DNA of 64,000 nucleotides, taken from positions 806,001 through 870,000 of the forward strand of contig NZ_BRXS01000001.1 in assembly GCF_030159095.1 (NCBI RefSeq), in the 5' to 3' direction. The position numbers and the translations under genes were made by a program. Source of the stretch: Roseisolibacter agri. GTDB lineage: Bacteria > Gemmatimonadota > Gemmatimonadetes > Gemmatimonadales > Gemmatimonadaceae. Below the pieces are notes generated by a model. The model was given only the letters and a program-made list of their open reading frames with translations. It was not told where the DNA came from and searched no databases. The first letter of the stretch is position 1; each line of letters starts with the position of its first letter. Below, piece after piece: positions 33,095 through 41,840 of the stretch.

Positions 33095-35025
33095 GTCGGG
33101 AAGCGAGGCGCGTGCCCCCTTCCGCCGCACCCCTGCACGGCGCGAACGTCCCTGCGCCACGCTCGTTCCCCCTTCCGCCTCCCGTGCGTCGAACCCTCCG
33201 TCACGCGCTCGCGTCCGCGCGACCGTACGTGCTCGCCGCTGCGCTGCTCGCCGTCGCGCCACCCACGGTGCGCGCGCAGCAGCCCGTGGTCACGCCGGGC
33301 ACGCGGCTCAACCTCGTGGACGCGCGGCTGTCGGACGCGATCCGGTCGCTGGCCGCGGCGCTCGGGCTGAACGTCGTGCTCTCCGACGTCCCGGACCGCC
33401 GCGTCACCTTCACCTCCGCGACCGCGCTCGGCGCGCGCGAGGTGGGGAGCGTGCTCGAGTCGCTCCTGGAGGCGCACGGGCTGGTGCTGGTGCAGCAGGG
33501 CGCGGTCGCGCGCGTGCTGCCCGCCGACCGCGCGCCGGCGACGGGCCCCGTGGGCGTCGGGATGACGCTGTCCGATCCGCCGCCGCTGGGGCTCATCACG
33601 CAGCTCGTGCCGCTGCAGGGGATCCGCGCGGACGAGGGCGCGGCCACGCTGCGCCAGCTCGCGTCGCCGACGGCGCGCATCGAGCCCGTGGCGCGCTCGA
33701 ACGCGCTGCTCATCACGGATCGCGGCGCGAACGTCGCGCGCTACCTGGAGGTGCTGGCGCGGCTCGACGCGCCCGCGCAGGGCGAGGCGGGGCTGCGCAC
33801 CTACGTCGTGCCGCTCAAGTACGCGGGCGCCGAGGATCTCGCGGCGACGCTCGGGCAGCTGTTCGGGCTGGGGAGCGCGGGCGGCCGCGGCGGCTCGCTC
33901 GCGGACCGCGGCCTCGGGCGCGCGCTCGACACCTTTCGGCAGCGCGAGCTCGATCAGTTCACGCAGCGGCAGCTGGTGCCGTCGCCGGGCGCGATCACGC
34001 GCGATGCGTCGCAGCCGATCGCGCCACGCGCGGCGGGGACGCCGTCGGACGCGCCGCCGTCCACCGCGTACGGCACGCGCCCCGACAGCGGCGCGCAGGC
34101 GGCGGGCGCGCTGGTCGGCCAGACTGTGATCGTCGCCAACGCGCCGACGAACGCGCTCATCATCCGCACGCAGCCGCCCAACTTCCCGCTGCTGCGCGAG
34201 ACGATCGAGGCGCTGGACGCGCGGCCGGTGCAGGTGATGCTGGAGGTCACGGTCGCCGAGGTCGCGCTGGGGCGCGGCACGGAGTTCGGCATCGACTGGG
34301 CGGCCGAGGGGCGCAACACGACCGGCGGCGTCGCCAACAGCGCGGCGCAGTACGGCAACCGCGTCGCCGACACGCTGCCCGTCGGCAATCCGGGGCTGCT
34401 GGTGCGGCGGCTGCTGCGCTTCGACGACCTCGACGTGCGCGCGCTGCTGCGCACCGTCTCGACCCGCAACCAGGTGAAGGTGCTCTCGACGCCCGAGATC
34501 CTGGCGATGAACAACCGCGAGGCGCGTATCCTGGTGGGCAGCAAGGTGCCGTTCGTGGCGTCGTCGCGGCTGGGCGACTTCTCGCGCGACCAGGCGGTGC
34601 AGTACCAGGACGTCGGCACCACGCTCACCATCGTGCCGACGGTGAACGACGACGACTACGTGAGCGTGCAGATCCTGCAGGAGGTCAGCGCCCTGACGTC
34701 GCAGACGCTGCCGTCGGCGCTCAACGCGCCCGTGATCACGACGCGCGAGGCGGCGACGCGCGCGGTGCTGCGCGACGGGCAGACGGTCGTCATCGCGGGG
34801 CTGATCGGCGACGAGCGCTTCGTCGAGCAGACGGGCATCCCGCTGCTGATGGAGATCCCCTGGCTCGGCAACCTGTTCCGGAAGTCGAGCGTGACGCGCA
34901 ACCGCACGGAGCTGGCGATCTTCGTGACGCCGCACGTCGTGCGCGCGGACGCCGACGCGGACCGGCTGCGCGAGCGCGCGCGGCGGCGCATCGACAGCGT
35001 GCCGTCCGCGCCGCCCGAGGAGTGA
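33091..35025 (+). CDS. gspD: Type II secretion secretin GspD
   Basis: 644 residues from GTG 33091, which overlaps the gspC stop; a second GTG at 33184 would place the signal peptide (ASARPYVLAAALLAVAPP) nearer the start. N0 domain LNLVDARLSDAIRSLAAALG, N1-N2 domains with NALLITDRG and NALIIRTQPP, then the secretin core with VMLEVTVAEV, ILVGSKVPFV, QYQDVGTTL and WLGNLFRKSSVTRNRTELAI. A Ser/Pro/Gly-rich insertion separates N-domains around residues 255-345. It forms the outer-membrane gate. No pilotin gene is visible. Confidence 0.95.
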   Translation: MSREARRVPPSAAPLHGANVPAPRSFPLPPPVRRTLRHALASARPYVLAAALLAVAPPTVRAQQPVVTPGTRLNLVDARLSDAIRSLAAALGLNVVLSDVPDRRVTFTSATALGAREVGSVLESLLEAHGLVLVQQGAVARVLPADRAPATGPVGVGMTLSDPPPLGLITQLVPLQGIRADEGAATLRQLASPTARIEPVARSNALLITDRGANVARYLEVLARLDAPAQGEAGLRTYVVPLKYAGAEDLAATLGQLFGLGSAGGRGGSLADRGLGRALDTFRQRELDQFTQRQLVPSPGAITRDASQPIAPRAAGTPSDAPPSTAYGTRPDSGAQAAGALVGQTVIVANAPTNALIIRTQPPNFPLLRETIEALDARPVQVMLEVTVAEVALGRGTEFGIDWAAEGRNTTGGVANSAAQYGNRVADTLPVGNPGLLVRRLLRFDDLDVRALLRTVSTRNQVKVLSTPEILAMNNREARILVGSKVPFVASSRLGDFSRDQAVQYQDVGTTLTIVPTVNDDDYVSVQILQEVSALTSQTLPSALNAPVITTREAATRAVLRDGQTVVIAGLIGDERFVEQTGIPLLMEIPWLGNLFRKSSVTRNRTELAIFVTPHVVRADADADRLRERARRRIDSVPSAPPEE

Positions 35026-36587
35026 CGGTGGAGCACGCGCCCGAAGCGTCGGACGCGGCGGCCGAGCTGCGCGCGGCGGCGGCGGGCGCGATGGCGCGCG
35101 AGCTGCCGTCGGCGTGGCTGGAGGCGCACCTCGTGCTGCCGCTGGGCCTCGCGGAGGACGGCGCGCTGCGCGTCGCGGCCGGCGGCCAGCCCGACGCGAC
35201 GGTGGTGGACGCGCTGGCGCGCCGTTTCGCGCGACCGGTGCGCCTCGTGCCGGTGCCGCCGCAGGACCTGCGCGCCGCGGTGCTCGCCGCCGCGCGCGAG
35301 ACGACGACGGTGACGGCCGATGCGAACGATCTGCTCGTCGGCGAGGAGACGTCGGACCTGCGCGCGCTCGCCGACGAAGCGCCCGTCGTCACCGTCGTGG
35401 ATGCGCTCCTGCGCGACGCGCTGCGGCTCGGCGCGAGCGACGTGCACCTCGAGAGCGCCGCCGACGGCGTGCGGGTGCGCTTCCGCCTGGACGGCGTGCT
35501 GCGCGACGTGGAGCGCGTCGCGCCCGCGCTGCGCGCGGGCGTCGTGAGCCGCGTGAAGGTGCTCGCGGGGCTCGACGTGGCGGAGCGCCGACGCCCGCAG
35601 GACGGGCGCGCGCGCCTGCGCGTGGCGGGCGCCGACGGCGCGCCGCGCGAGGTGGACCTGCGCGTCGCGACGCTGCCGGCGCTGCACGGCGAGAGCGTCG
35701 TGCTGCGCATCCTCGACCACGGCGGCGGGGGCGGCGCCCGCGACCTGCAGGCGCTTGGCATGCCCGAGCCGGTGCGCGCGCGCTTCGAGCGGCTGCTGGC
35801 GCGCACGACGGGGCTCGTGCTCGTCACCGGGCCGACGGGCTCCGGCAAGACGACGTCGCTGTACGCCGCGCTGGCGCGCGTCGCCACGCCCGGCGTGAAG
35901 GTCGTCACCGTCGAGGACCCGGTCGAGTACCGCATGCCCGGCGTCGTGCAGGTCGCGGTGCAGCCGGCGGTGGGGCTGACCTTCGCGAGCGCCCTGCGCG
36001 CGATCCTGCGCCACGATCCCGACGTCGTGCTGGTGGGCGAGATGCGCGACCGCGAGACGGCGGAGACGGCGGTGCAGGCGGCGCTCACGGGCCACCTCGT
36101 CTTCTCGACGCTGCACACGACCGACGCGGTGGGCGGCGTCGCGCGGCTGGCCGACATGGGCGTCGAGCGCTTCCTCATCGCCGCGACGGTGCAGGGGATC
36201 GTCGCGCAGCGGCTGGTGCGCGTGCTGTGCGACGCCTGCGCGCAGCCGGCTGATCCCGACGCGTCGCCGCTGGCGACGCTGGCGACGCTGGAGGCGCTGG
36301 CCGGCGAGGCGATCGACGACGCGACGCCGCGCTGGCGCCGTGCGGTCGGCTGTGCGGCCTGCGCGCACACCGGCTTCCGCGGCCGCACCGGCATCTACGA
36401 GCTGCTGACGGTGAGCGAGGCGATGCGCGCGCTGATCGCCGCGGGCGCGCCGCAGGACGCGCTGCGCGCGCAGGCGCGCCGCGACGGGCTGGTGCCGCTG
36501 GCGGCCGACGGGCTGCGGCTGGCGCGCGCGGGACGCACGACGCTCGACGAGGTGCTGCGCGTGGCGCACCTCGACGACGCGGCGTGA
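35022..36587 (+). CDS. gspE: Type II secretion ATPase GspE
   Basis: 521 residues. An N1E-like domain (about 15-130) precedes the core ATPase: Walker A GPTGSGKTTS with K276, the Asp box VTVEDPVEYRM, Walker B DPDVVLVGEMRD and the His box GHLVFSTLHTTDA. The zinc-binding C-terminal part has CDACAQ and CAACAHTGFRGRTGIYELL. It powers pseudopilus assembly from the cytoplasm. Starts at a GTG overlapping the gspD stop (GTGA). Confidence 0.96.
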   Translation: MTVEHAPEASDAAAELRAAAAGAMARELPSAWLEAHLVLPLGLAEDGALRVAAGGQPDATVVDALARRFARPVRLVPVPPQDLRAAVLAAARETTTVTADANDLLVGEETSDLRALADEAPVVTVVDALLRDALRLGASDVHLESAADGVRVRFRLDGVLRDVERVAPALRAGVVSRVKVLAGLDVAERRRPQDGRARLRVAGADGAPREVDLRVATLPALHGESVVLRILDHGGGGGARDLQALGMPEPVRARFERLLARTTGLVLVTGPTGSGKTTSLYAALARVATPGVKVVTVEDPVEYRMPGVVQVAVQPAVGLTFASALRAILRHDPDVVLVGEMRDRETAETAVQAALTGHLVFSTLHTTDAVGGVARLADMGVERFLIAATVQGIVAQRLVRVLCDACAQPADPDASPLATLATLEALAGEAIDDATPRWRRAVGCAACAHTGFRGRTGIYELLTVSEAMRALIAAGAPQDALRAQARRDGLVPLAADGLRLARAGRTTLDEVLRVAHLDDAA

Positions 36588-36594
36588 CCGGCGC

Positions 36595-37815
36595 GTGAAC
36601 GGCGGCGCGATGCGCTTCCGCTACCGTGCGGCGACGGCCGAGGGCGGGGAGGTCGACGGCACGCTCGACGCGGCGTCGCGCGCGGCCGCGCTGGAGGACC
36701 TGCGCCGCCGCGCGCTGGTGCCGATCGCGCTCGACGACGCGGACGCGGCGCCCGCGCGCTCCGCGCGCCGCCTGCTCGCGCCGCGCGCCGGCCGCGCCGA
36801 ATCCGCCGCGCTGTTCGCGCGCACGCTGGCGACGCTGCTGGAGGCGGGCGTGCCGCTGGAGCGCGCGCTCGCCTTCACGACCGAGCAGGCCGCGCACCCC
36901 GCGGTCGCTGCGGCGCTGGGCGACGTGCGACAGGCGGTGCGCGGCGGCGCGGGGCTCTCCGCCTCGCTGTCGAAGCATCCCGCCGTCTTCGGCCCGCTCG
37001 CCGTCGCGATGCTCGGCGCCGGCGAGGCCGCGGGTGCGCTCGCGCCGGCGGCCGCGCGCCTCGCCGACCACCTGGACGAGGCGGCGGAGCTGCGGGCGCA
37101 GGTGCGCGCGGCGCTGCTCTATCCCGCGCTCATGGCCGGCGTCGCGGCGGTCGGCGTGACGGTGCTGCTGCTGGTCGTGGTCCCGCGCTTCGTCGCGATG
37201 CTCGGCGAGGTGGGCGGGACGCTCCCGCTCTCGACGCGCGCGCTGGTCGCGGCGAGCCGCGTCCTCGTCGGCGGATGGTGGGCGTGGCTGCTGCTGGCCG
37301 TCGCCGGCGTCGCGGGCGCGCGCGGCTGGCTGGCCGTCCCGGCCAACCGCGTCCGCTGGCACGCCGCGCGGCTCGGGCTCCCCGTGGTGGGGACGCTCGA
37401 GCGCCGCTGGGCGACCGCGCGCGTGGCGCGCACGCTCGGCCTGCTGCTGGCGGGCGGCGAGCGGCTGCTCCCCGCGCTGCGCGTGGCCGCCGGCGCCTCG
37501 CCCAACCTCGCCTTCGGGGCCGGCGTGTCGCGCGCCGCCGACCGCGTGGCCGAAGGGGAACGACTCTCGCCCGCGCTCTCGGGCGTGGTGCCGCCGCTCG
37601 CCGCGCAGCTGCTGGCCGTCGGCGAGGAGACCGGCCGCCTCGGCCCGATGGCCGAGCGGGTCGCGGACGTCTACGACGTCGAGGTGCGGCGCGCGCTTCG
37701 GACCGCGGTCGCCCTGCTGGAGCCGGCGATGATCGTCCTCTTCGGCGCGATCGTGGGCTTCGTCGCGCTGGCGCTCCTGCAGGCCGTCTACGCGGTCGAT
37801 CCCGGCCGCATGTGA
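36595..37815 (+). CDS. gspF: Type II secretion platform protein GspF
   Basis: 406 residues from GTG 36595 (ATG 36610 also possible). Two GspF domains, each ending in membrane helices: FARTLATLLEAGVPLERAL and later RVARTLGLLLAGGERLLPAL are the paired signatures; LLYPALMAGVAAVGVTVLLL and MIVLFGAIVGFVALALLQAV are the membrane parts. This polytopic protein is turned by GspE to build the pseudopilus. It lies 7 bp after gspE. Confidence 0.94.
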   Translation: MNGGAMRFRYRAATAEGGEVDGTLDAASRAAALEDLRRRALVPIALDDADAAPARSARRLLAPRAGRAESAALFARTLATLLEAGVPLERALAFTTEQAAHPAVAAALGDVRQAVRGGAGLSASLSKHPAVFGPLAVAMLGAGEAAGALAPAAARLADHLDEAAELRAQVRAALLYPALMAGVAAVGVTVLLLVVVPRFVAMLGEVGGTLPLSTRALVAASRVLVGGWWAWLLLAVAGVAGARGWLAVPANRVRWHAARLGLPVVGTLERRWATARVARTLGLLLAGGERLLPALRVAAGASPNLAFGAGVSRAADRVAEGERLSPALSGVVPPLAAQLLAVGEETGRLGPMAERVADVYDVEVRRALRTAVALLEPAMIVLFGAIVGFVALALLQAVYAVDPGRM

Positions 37816-37882
37816 GCCGCCGATGCCTCGCTTAACGTTCGGGTCGATGCCGCGTCCCACCCCGCCGTCCACCCGGTGCTCG

Positions 37883-38317
37883 ATGCTCCACAGGCTTCGC
37901 TCCCGTCGCGCGTTCACGCTGCTCGAGGTGCTCGTGGTCCTGGTGGTCATCGCGCTGCTGGCGGCGCTGGTGGCCCCCCAGATCCTCGGGCGCGTGTCGC
38001 AGGCGCGCGGCACGGCGGCCAGCGCGCAGCTGGAGTTGCTCGGCACCGCGCTGGACAGCTATCGACTGGACAACGGGCGGTACCCGACGACCGAGCAGGG
38101 GCTGCGCGCGCTCCGGGAGCGCCCGACGCGTGCGCCGGTGCCGGCCGGCTGGCGGGGGCCGTACCTGCGCAAGGACGTGCCGCTGGACCCCTGGGGGCGG
38201 GCCTACGAGTACCGCAGCCCGGGGCGCAAGAATCCCGACGGCTACGACCTCGTGACGCTGGGCCGCGACGGCGCGTCCGGTGGCGAGGGCGAGGACGCGG
38301 ACCTGGTCGTACCCTGA
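37883..38317 (+). CDS. gspG: Type II secretion major pseudopilin GspG
   Basis: 144 residues from ATG 37883, the usual GspG length; in-frame ATGs at 37823 and 37847 would only add an unneeded leader. The prepilin leader MLHRLRSRRA is cut before FTLLEVLVVLVVIALLAALV, with Ala10 in place of the normal Gly. The major-pseudopilin signature follows: LDNGRYPTTEQGLRAL, GPYLRKDVPLDPWGR AYEY and the calcium-site region DGYDLVTLGRDGASGGEGED. It ends the operon, downstream of gspF rather than between F and H. Confidence 0.92.
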   Translation: MLHRLRSRRAFTLLEVLVVLVVIALLAALVAPQILGRVSQARGTAASAQLELLGTALDSYRLDNGRYPTTEQGLRALRERPTRAPVPAGWRGPYLRKDVPLDPWGRAYEYRSPGRKNPDGYDLVTLGRDGASGGEGEDADLVVP

Positions 38318-38337
38318 CGTCGGGATCTCACGGCTGC

Positions 38338-38391
38338 TTGACACCCGGTCCTCTGCGACCGGAACTTGACGCACCGGTCCCACCACCGGTC
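38338..38391. promoter_or_regulatory. CCGGTC/GACCGG repeat cluster upstream of DUF1800
   Basis: CCGGTC (38345-38350) and GACCGG (38357-38362) form an inverted repeat, followed by two direct copies of CACCGGTC (38372-38379, 38384-38391, 12 bp apart). TTGACA (38338-38343) and TTGACG (38366-38371) are possible -35 boxes. The cluster may be an operator or part of the gspG terminator. Confidence 0.35.
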
Positions 38392-38445
38392 GGCTCCGGC
38401 CGCCCGCCTGCCCGCCGCGGTCCGCGGCACCACCCGAGGGAGCCG

Positions 38446-40110
38446 ATGTCGCATCCGCTGCTCGACCGCGACGCCGCGAACGCCGCCCCCGTCGCGGACG
38501 CCCCGACGACCGACGCGCCGTCGTCCGCCAGCCGCCGCGACCTGCTGCGCGGCGCGGCCGCGACCGCGGCGTCGGGCCTCGCCAGCGTGGCCGGCGTCGC
38601 CGCCCTCACGGACGCCGCCGACGCGCAGCCGCCCGTCACCCGGGTCCCGCAGGCGCCGCGCACCGCGCCCAAGCGCCTGACCGCGCAGCCGCCGATGCTG
38701 CCGCGGCGCTTCGCCGGCGTCGACCAGGCGCGGCAGCCGAGCTACCTGCTGGAGCCGACGCACGACTGGGAGAACTGGGCGCTCCGCCTCGCCCGCCGCG
38801 TCACGCTCGGCCTCACGCCGGAGGAGTCGGCGCGCGCGAAGCGCCTCGGCTACTACGGCTATCTCGACTACCAGCTCGCCTACGAGCAGATCGACGACTC
38901 GGCGGCCGAGGCGTTCGTCGCGCGCACGTATCCGTCGCTGGCGATGACCGGCACCGAGATGGCGGCGCTGGAGCTGGGCGTGCTGCAGCAGCAGCTGCAG
39001 GACGCGACGGTGTACCGCGCGGCGTTCTCGAAGCGGCAGCTGTACCAGCGCATGGTCGAGTTCTGGACCGACCACTTCACGATCTACTATCCGGAAGTCG
39101 GCTACCTCAAGACGCTCGACGACCGCGAGGTGATCCGGAAGCACGCGCTGGGGAACTTCGGCGACCTCGTGAAGGCGAGCGCCCACAGCGCGGCGATGCT
39201 GGTGTACCTGGACCAGAACGTCAGCCGCCGCGGCGCGCCGAACCAGAACTACGCGCGCGAGCTGCTGGAGCTGCACACGATGGGCGTCGACGGCGGCTAC
39301 ACGCAGAACGACGTGGCGGAGCTGTCGCGCATCCTGACCGGGTGGACCATCCGCGGGCGCGGCGAGTTCCTGTTCAGCCCCGCGCTGCACGACTACGCGC
39401 AGAAGGTGTTCCTGGGCCGGACGTTCCCGGCGATGGACTCGCGCAACAACACGAACATGGACGGCGTGACCGAGGGCGACGCCGTCCTCGACATGCTGAT
39501 CGCGCATCCGAGCACGGCGAAGTTCATCGCCACGAAGATGCTCCGCCACCTGCTGTGGTACGAGCCGTCGGCGGCGATGATCGAGCGCGTGGCGGGCGCG
39601 TACACGCGCACCGGCGGCGACATCAAGGCGATGGTGCGCGCGTCGCTCGACTTCTCGCACCTCCAGCAGGCGCCCGCGAAGCTGAAGCGGCCGTTCCACT
39701 TCCTGGTGTCGGCGCTGCGCGCGCTCAACCCGACGGTGGGCACCGGCGTCGGCACCGCGACGCGCCAGCTGCCGGCGATGGGGCAGGCGCTCTTCCAGTG
39801 GCTGACGCCCGAGGGCTATCCCGACACGGTGGAGTTCTGGGCGGGCAACCTGCTGCCGCGCTGGAACGCGGCCAGCACGCTGTCGTCGCTCAACAGCGCG
39901 GAGATGCAGGTCAACGTGACGGCGCTGCAGGCGCTCAACAACGCGGACGCGATCGCGAGCGAGATCGGCCGCATGATGTTCGGCGGCGAGCTGCAGGACC
40001 GGCTGCGCGAGGAGCTGGTGGCCTACCTGCGCCCCGCGCCCAACAACGCCACGCGCATCCGCGAGGCGCTGGGGCTCGCGCTCGCGTCGTCGCCGTTCCA
40101 GTGGTACTAG
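38446..40110 (+). CDS. DUF1800 family Tat-exported protein
   Basis: 554 residues. A twin-arginine signal (SASRRDLLRGAAATAASG, RR at 30-31) ends near ALTDAADA. The DUF1800 body shows WALRLARRVTLGLTPEE, KRQLYQRMVEFWTDHFTIY, NQNYARELLELHTMGVDGGY and LTGWTIRG, and ends with LASSPFQWY. The family is nearly always paired with DUF1501, as here; the biochemical role is unknown. A GAGGGAG ribosome-binding site lies 5 bp before the ATG. The DUF1501 gene follows after 65 bp. Confidence 0.92.
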   Translation: MSHPLLDRDAANAAPVADAPTTDAPSSASRRDLLRGAAATAASGLASVAGVAALTDAADAQPPVTRVPQAPRTAPKRLTAQPPMLPRRFAGVDQARQPSYLLEPTHDWENWALRLARRVTLGLTPEESARAKRLGYYGYLDYQLAYEQIDDSAAEAFVARTYPSLAMTGTEMAALELGVLQQQLQDATVYRAAFSKRQLYQRMVEFWTDHFTIYYPEVGYLKTLDDREVIRKHALGNFGDLVKASAHSAAMLVYLDQNVSRRGAPNQNYARELLELHTMGVDGGYTQNDVAELSRILTGWTIRGRGEFLFSPALHDYAQKVFLGRTFPAMDSRNNTNMDGVTEGDAVLDMLIAHPSTAKFIATKMLRHLLWYEPSAAMIERVAGAYTRTGGDIKAMVRASLDFSHLQQAPAKLKRPFHFLVSALRALNPTVGTGVGTATRQLPAMGQALFQWLTPEGYPDTVEFWAGNLLPRWNAASTLSSLNSAEMQVNVTALQALNNADAIASEIGRMMFGGELQDRLREELVAYLRPAPNNATRIREALGLALASSPFQWY

Positions 40111-40175
40111 CCCGGTACTGACCCGCTGCCAGCCGTTCCGCACGCCCTTCCGACGCCCGAGCGCAGAACAGGACC

Positions 40176-41492
40176 ATGAGCGAGCTGCCCGACTTCGAGA
40201 CGCCCGACACCGGCTGCGACGAGTACCACTCGCTGTCGCGCCGCCAGTTCGTCGCCGGCGCGGGCGCGGCGTTCGCGGCGGTGACCTTCCCCGCGTGGCT
40301 GCCGCGCGTCGTGCTGGCGCAGAGCCAGACGAGCGCGCGCGACATCGTCGTCAGCGTCTTCCTGCGCGGCGGCGCCGACGGGCTGTCGCTCTGCACGCCG
40401 TTCTTCGAGGGGAACAACTACTACGGCGTGCGCCCGAACATCGCGATCCCGGCGCCCGACAGCCTGTCCTCCAACAAGCTGACGGCGCTCGACGACCGCT
40501 TCGGCTTCGCGCCGGCGATGTTGGGGCTGCTGCCCGCGTTCCAGGCGAAGCAGCTGCTGGTGACGCACGCGACGGGCGTGACGGTCGCCAACCGCTCGCA
40601 CTTCGACATGCAGCGCTTCATCGAGGTCGGGAAGGCGAACGACCCGAGCCTGATCACGGGCTGGCTGGGCCGCCACCTGGCGACGGTCCCGCCGCTGCGC
40701 ACCAGCGCGCCATTGCGGGCGCTCGGCCTCTCGGCGGGGCTGCAGCAGTCGCTCTACGGCGCGCCGCGCGCGCTCCCCATCGCCGACCCGACGAACTTCG
40801 GCATCGCCGGCAGCGCGACCTCGCGCGACGCGCGCACCGAGTGGCTCACCGGCGACTACTCGCTGACGATCGATCCGCTGCGCAGCGCGGCGCTCGACGT
40901 GTCGAACACGCTCAAGCTGCTGCGCACGATCGACTTCGCGAACTACCGGCCGGCCAACAGCGCGGCGTATCCCAACTCGGGCTTCGGCCGCTCGCTGCGC
41001 TCGACGGCGGCGCTCATCAAGGCCGACGTCGGGATCGAGGCGGTGCAGGTGGACATCGGCGGCTGGGACACGCACCAGAACCAGGCGCCCAACGTCGCGA
41101 CCGGCTCGATGTACCGCACGATGGCCGACTTCTCCAACTCGATCGGCGCGTTCTGGGCCGACGTGATGCAGGGCGGCGGCAACTACAACGTGACGCTGGT
41201 CGCGATCTCGGAGTTCGGCCGCAACGTGCGCGAGAACGGCAGCGCGGGCACCGACCACGGGCGCGCGGGCGCGATGTTCGTCCTCGGCAAGGCGATCGCG
41301 GGCGGGCGCGTGCTGACGGTGAACTGGCCGGGCCTCGCGCGCGAGCAGCTGGAGTCGGGGCAGGACCTGCGCGTCACGCTCGACCACCGCGACGTGCTGG
41401 CGGAGATCGTCGCCAAGCGGCTCGGGAATCCGAACGTGGCGACGGTGTTCCCGGACTACACCCCCACGTTCCGGGGCGTCGTCGCGGCCTAG
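40176..41492 (+). CDS. DUF1501 family Tat-exported protein
   Basis: 438 residues. Twin-arginine signal HSLSRRQFVAGAGAAFAAV (RR at 22-23). The body belongs to the alkaline-phosphatase/sulfatase-like DUF1501 family: VSVFLRGGADGLSLCTPFFE, IGGWDTHQNQ, ISEFGRNVRENG and GTDHGRAGAMFVLG. These contain the Asp/His residues that bind metal in the superfamily. Partner of the preceding DUF1800 protein; both are folded before export. A terminator hairpin lies 23 bp downstream. Confidence 0.92.
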   Translation: MSELPDFETPDTGCDEYHSLSRRQFVAGAGAAFAAVTFPAWLPRVVLAQSQTSARDIVVSVFLRGGADGLSLCTPFFEGNNYYGVRPNIAIPAPDSLSSNKLTALDDRFGFAPAMLGLLPAFQAKQLLVTHATGVTVANRSHFDMQRFIEVGKANDPSLITGWLGRHLATVPPLRTSAPLRALGLSAGLQQSLYGAPRALPIADPTNFGIAGSATSRDARTEWLTGDYSLTIDPLRSAALDVSNTLKLLRTIDFANYRPANSAAYPNSGFGRSLRSTAALIKADVGIEAVQVDIGGWDTHQNQAPNVATGSMYRTMADFSNSIGAFWADVMQGGGNYNVTLVAISEFGRNVRENGSAGTDHGRAGAMFVLGKAIAGGRVLTVNWPGLAREQLESGQDLRVTLDHRDVLAEIVAKRLGNPNVATVFPDYTPTFRGVVAA

Positions 41493-41514
41493 CCTTCCCG
41501 GGTCGCGTGACACG

Positions 41515-41547
41515 AGGGCCGGCTCCTGCTGCTGCAGGGCCGGCCCT
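41515..41547 (+). terminator. Terminator after the DUF1800-DUF1501 operon
   Basis: AGGGCCGGC (41515-41523) and GCCGGCCCT (41539-41547) form a 9 bp stem, with a G-T pair just outside, and are followed by TCGTCAT. Confidence 0.65.
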
Positions 41548-41548
41548 T

Positions 41549-41580
41549 CGTCATCCCGAGCGCAGCGAGGGATCTCTCGT
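41549..41580. repeat. Dispersed intergenic motif GTCATCCCGAGCGCAGCGAG
   Basis: The sequence GTCATCCCGAGCGCAGCGAG followed by GGATCTC lies in a 348 bp gap without genes (41493-41840). From memory, near-identical CATCCCGAGCGCAGCGAGGG motifs are scattered through intergenic regions of many bacterial phyla, so I label it as a repeat; only one copy is in this window. The rest of the gap shows nothing else that I can support. Confidence 0.4.
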
Positions 41581-41840
41581 GCCGGCGCGCGCGGCGGGGC
41601 ACGGCTCCGGCTCCCAGCGATCTCACACGGCGGAGCCTCGCTGCGACGCGCGAGTCTCCTTGGTGATCTCGCAGGTCGCCTCCGCCGCACCCCGCCGCGC
41701 GCGCCCACGCATCGTCGCGGGCACGGTGACCTCCGCATCAGGTGGTCGGCGCTCCGCGCTCGGCGCTCGGGTCGGCCGCGCGTCGTGCTTCGCGGGCGCC
41801 TACCGTCGTGTGCCCGCGCGGAGAAGCGGGTGACGCCGCC

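Noticed and set aside
38446-41492. Metabolic sulfatase operon
   Set aside because: The second protein has an alkaline-phosphatase-superfamily look, but no sulfatase CxPxR signature or maturation enzyme is present; DUF1501 with DUF1800 is the safer description.
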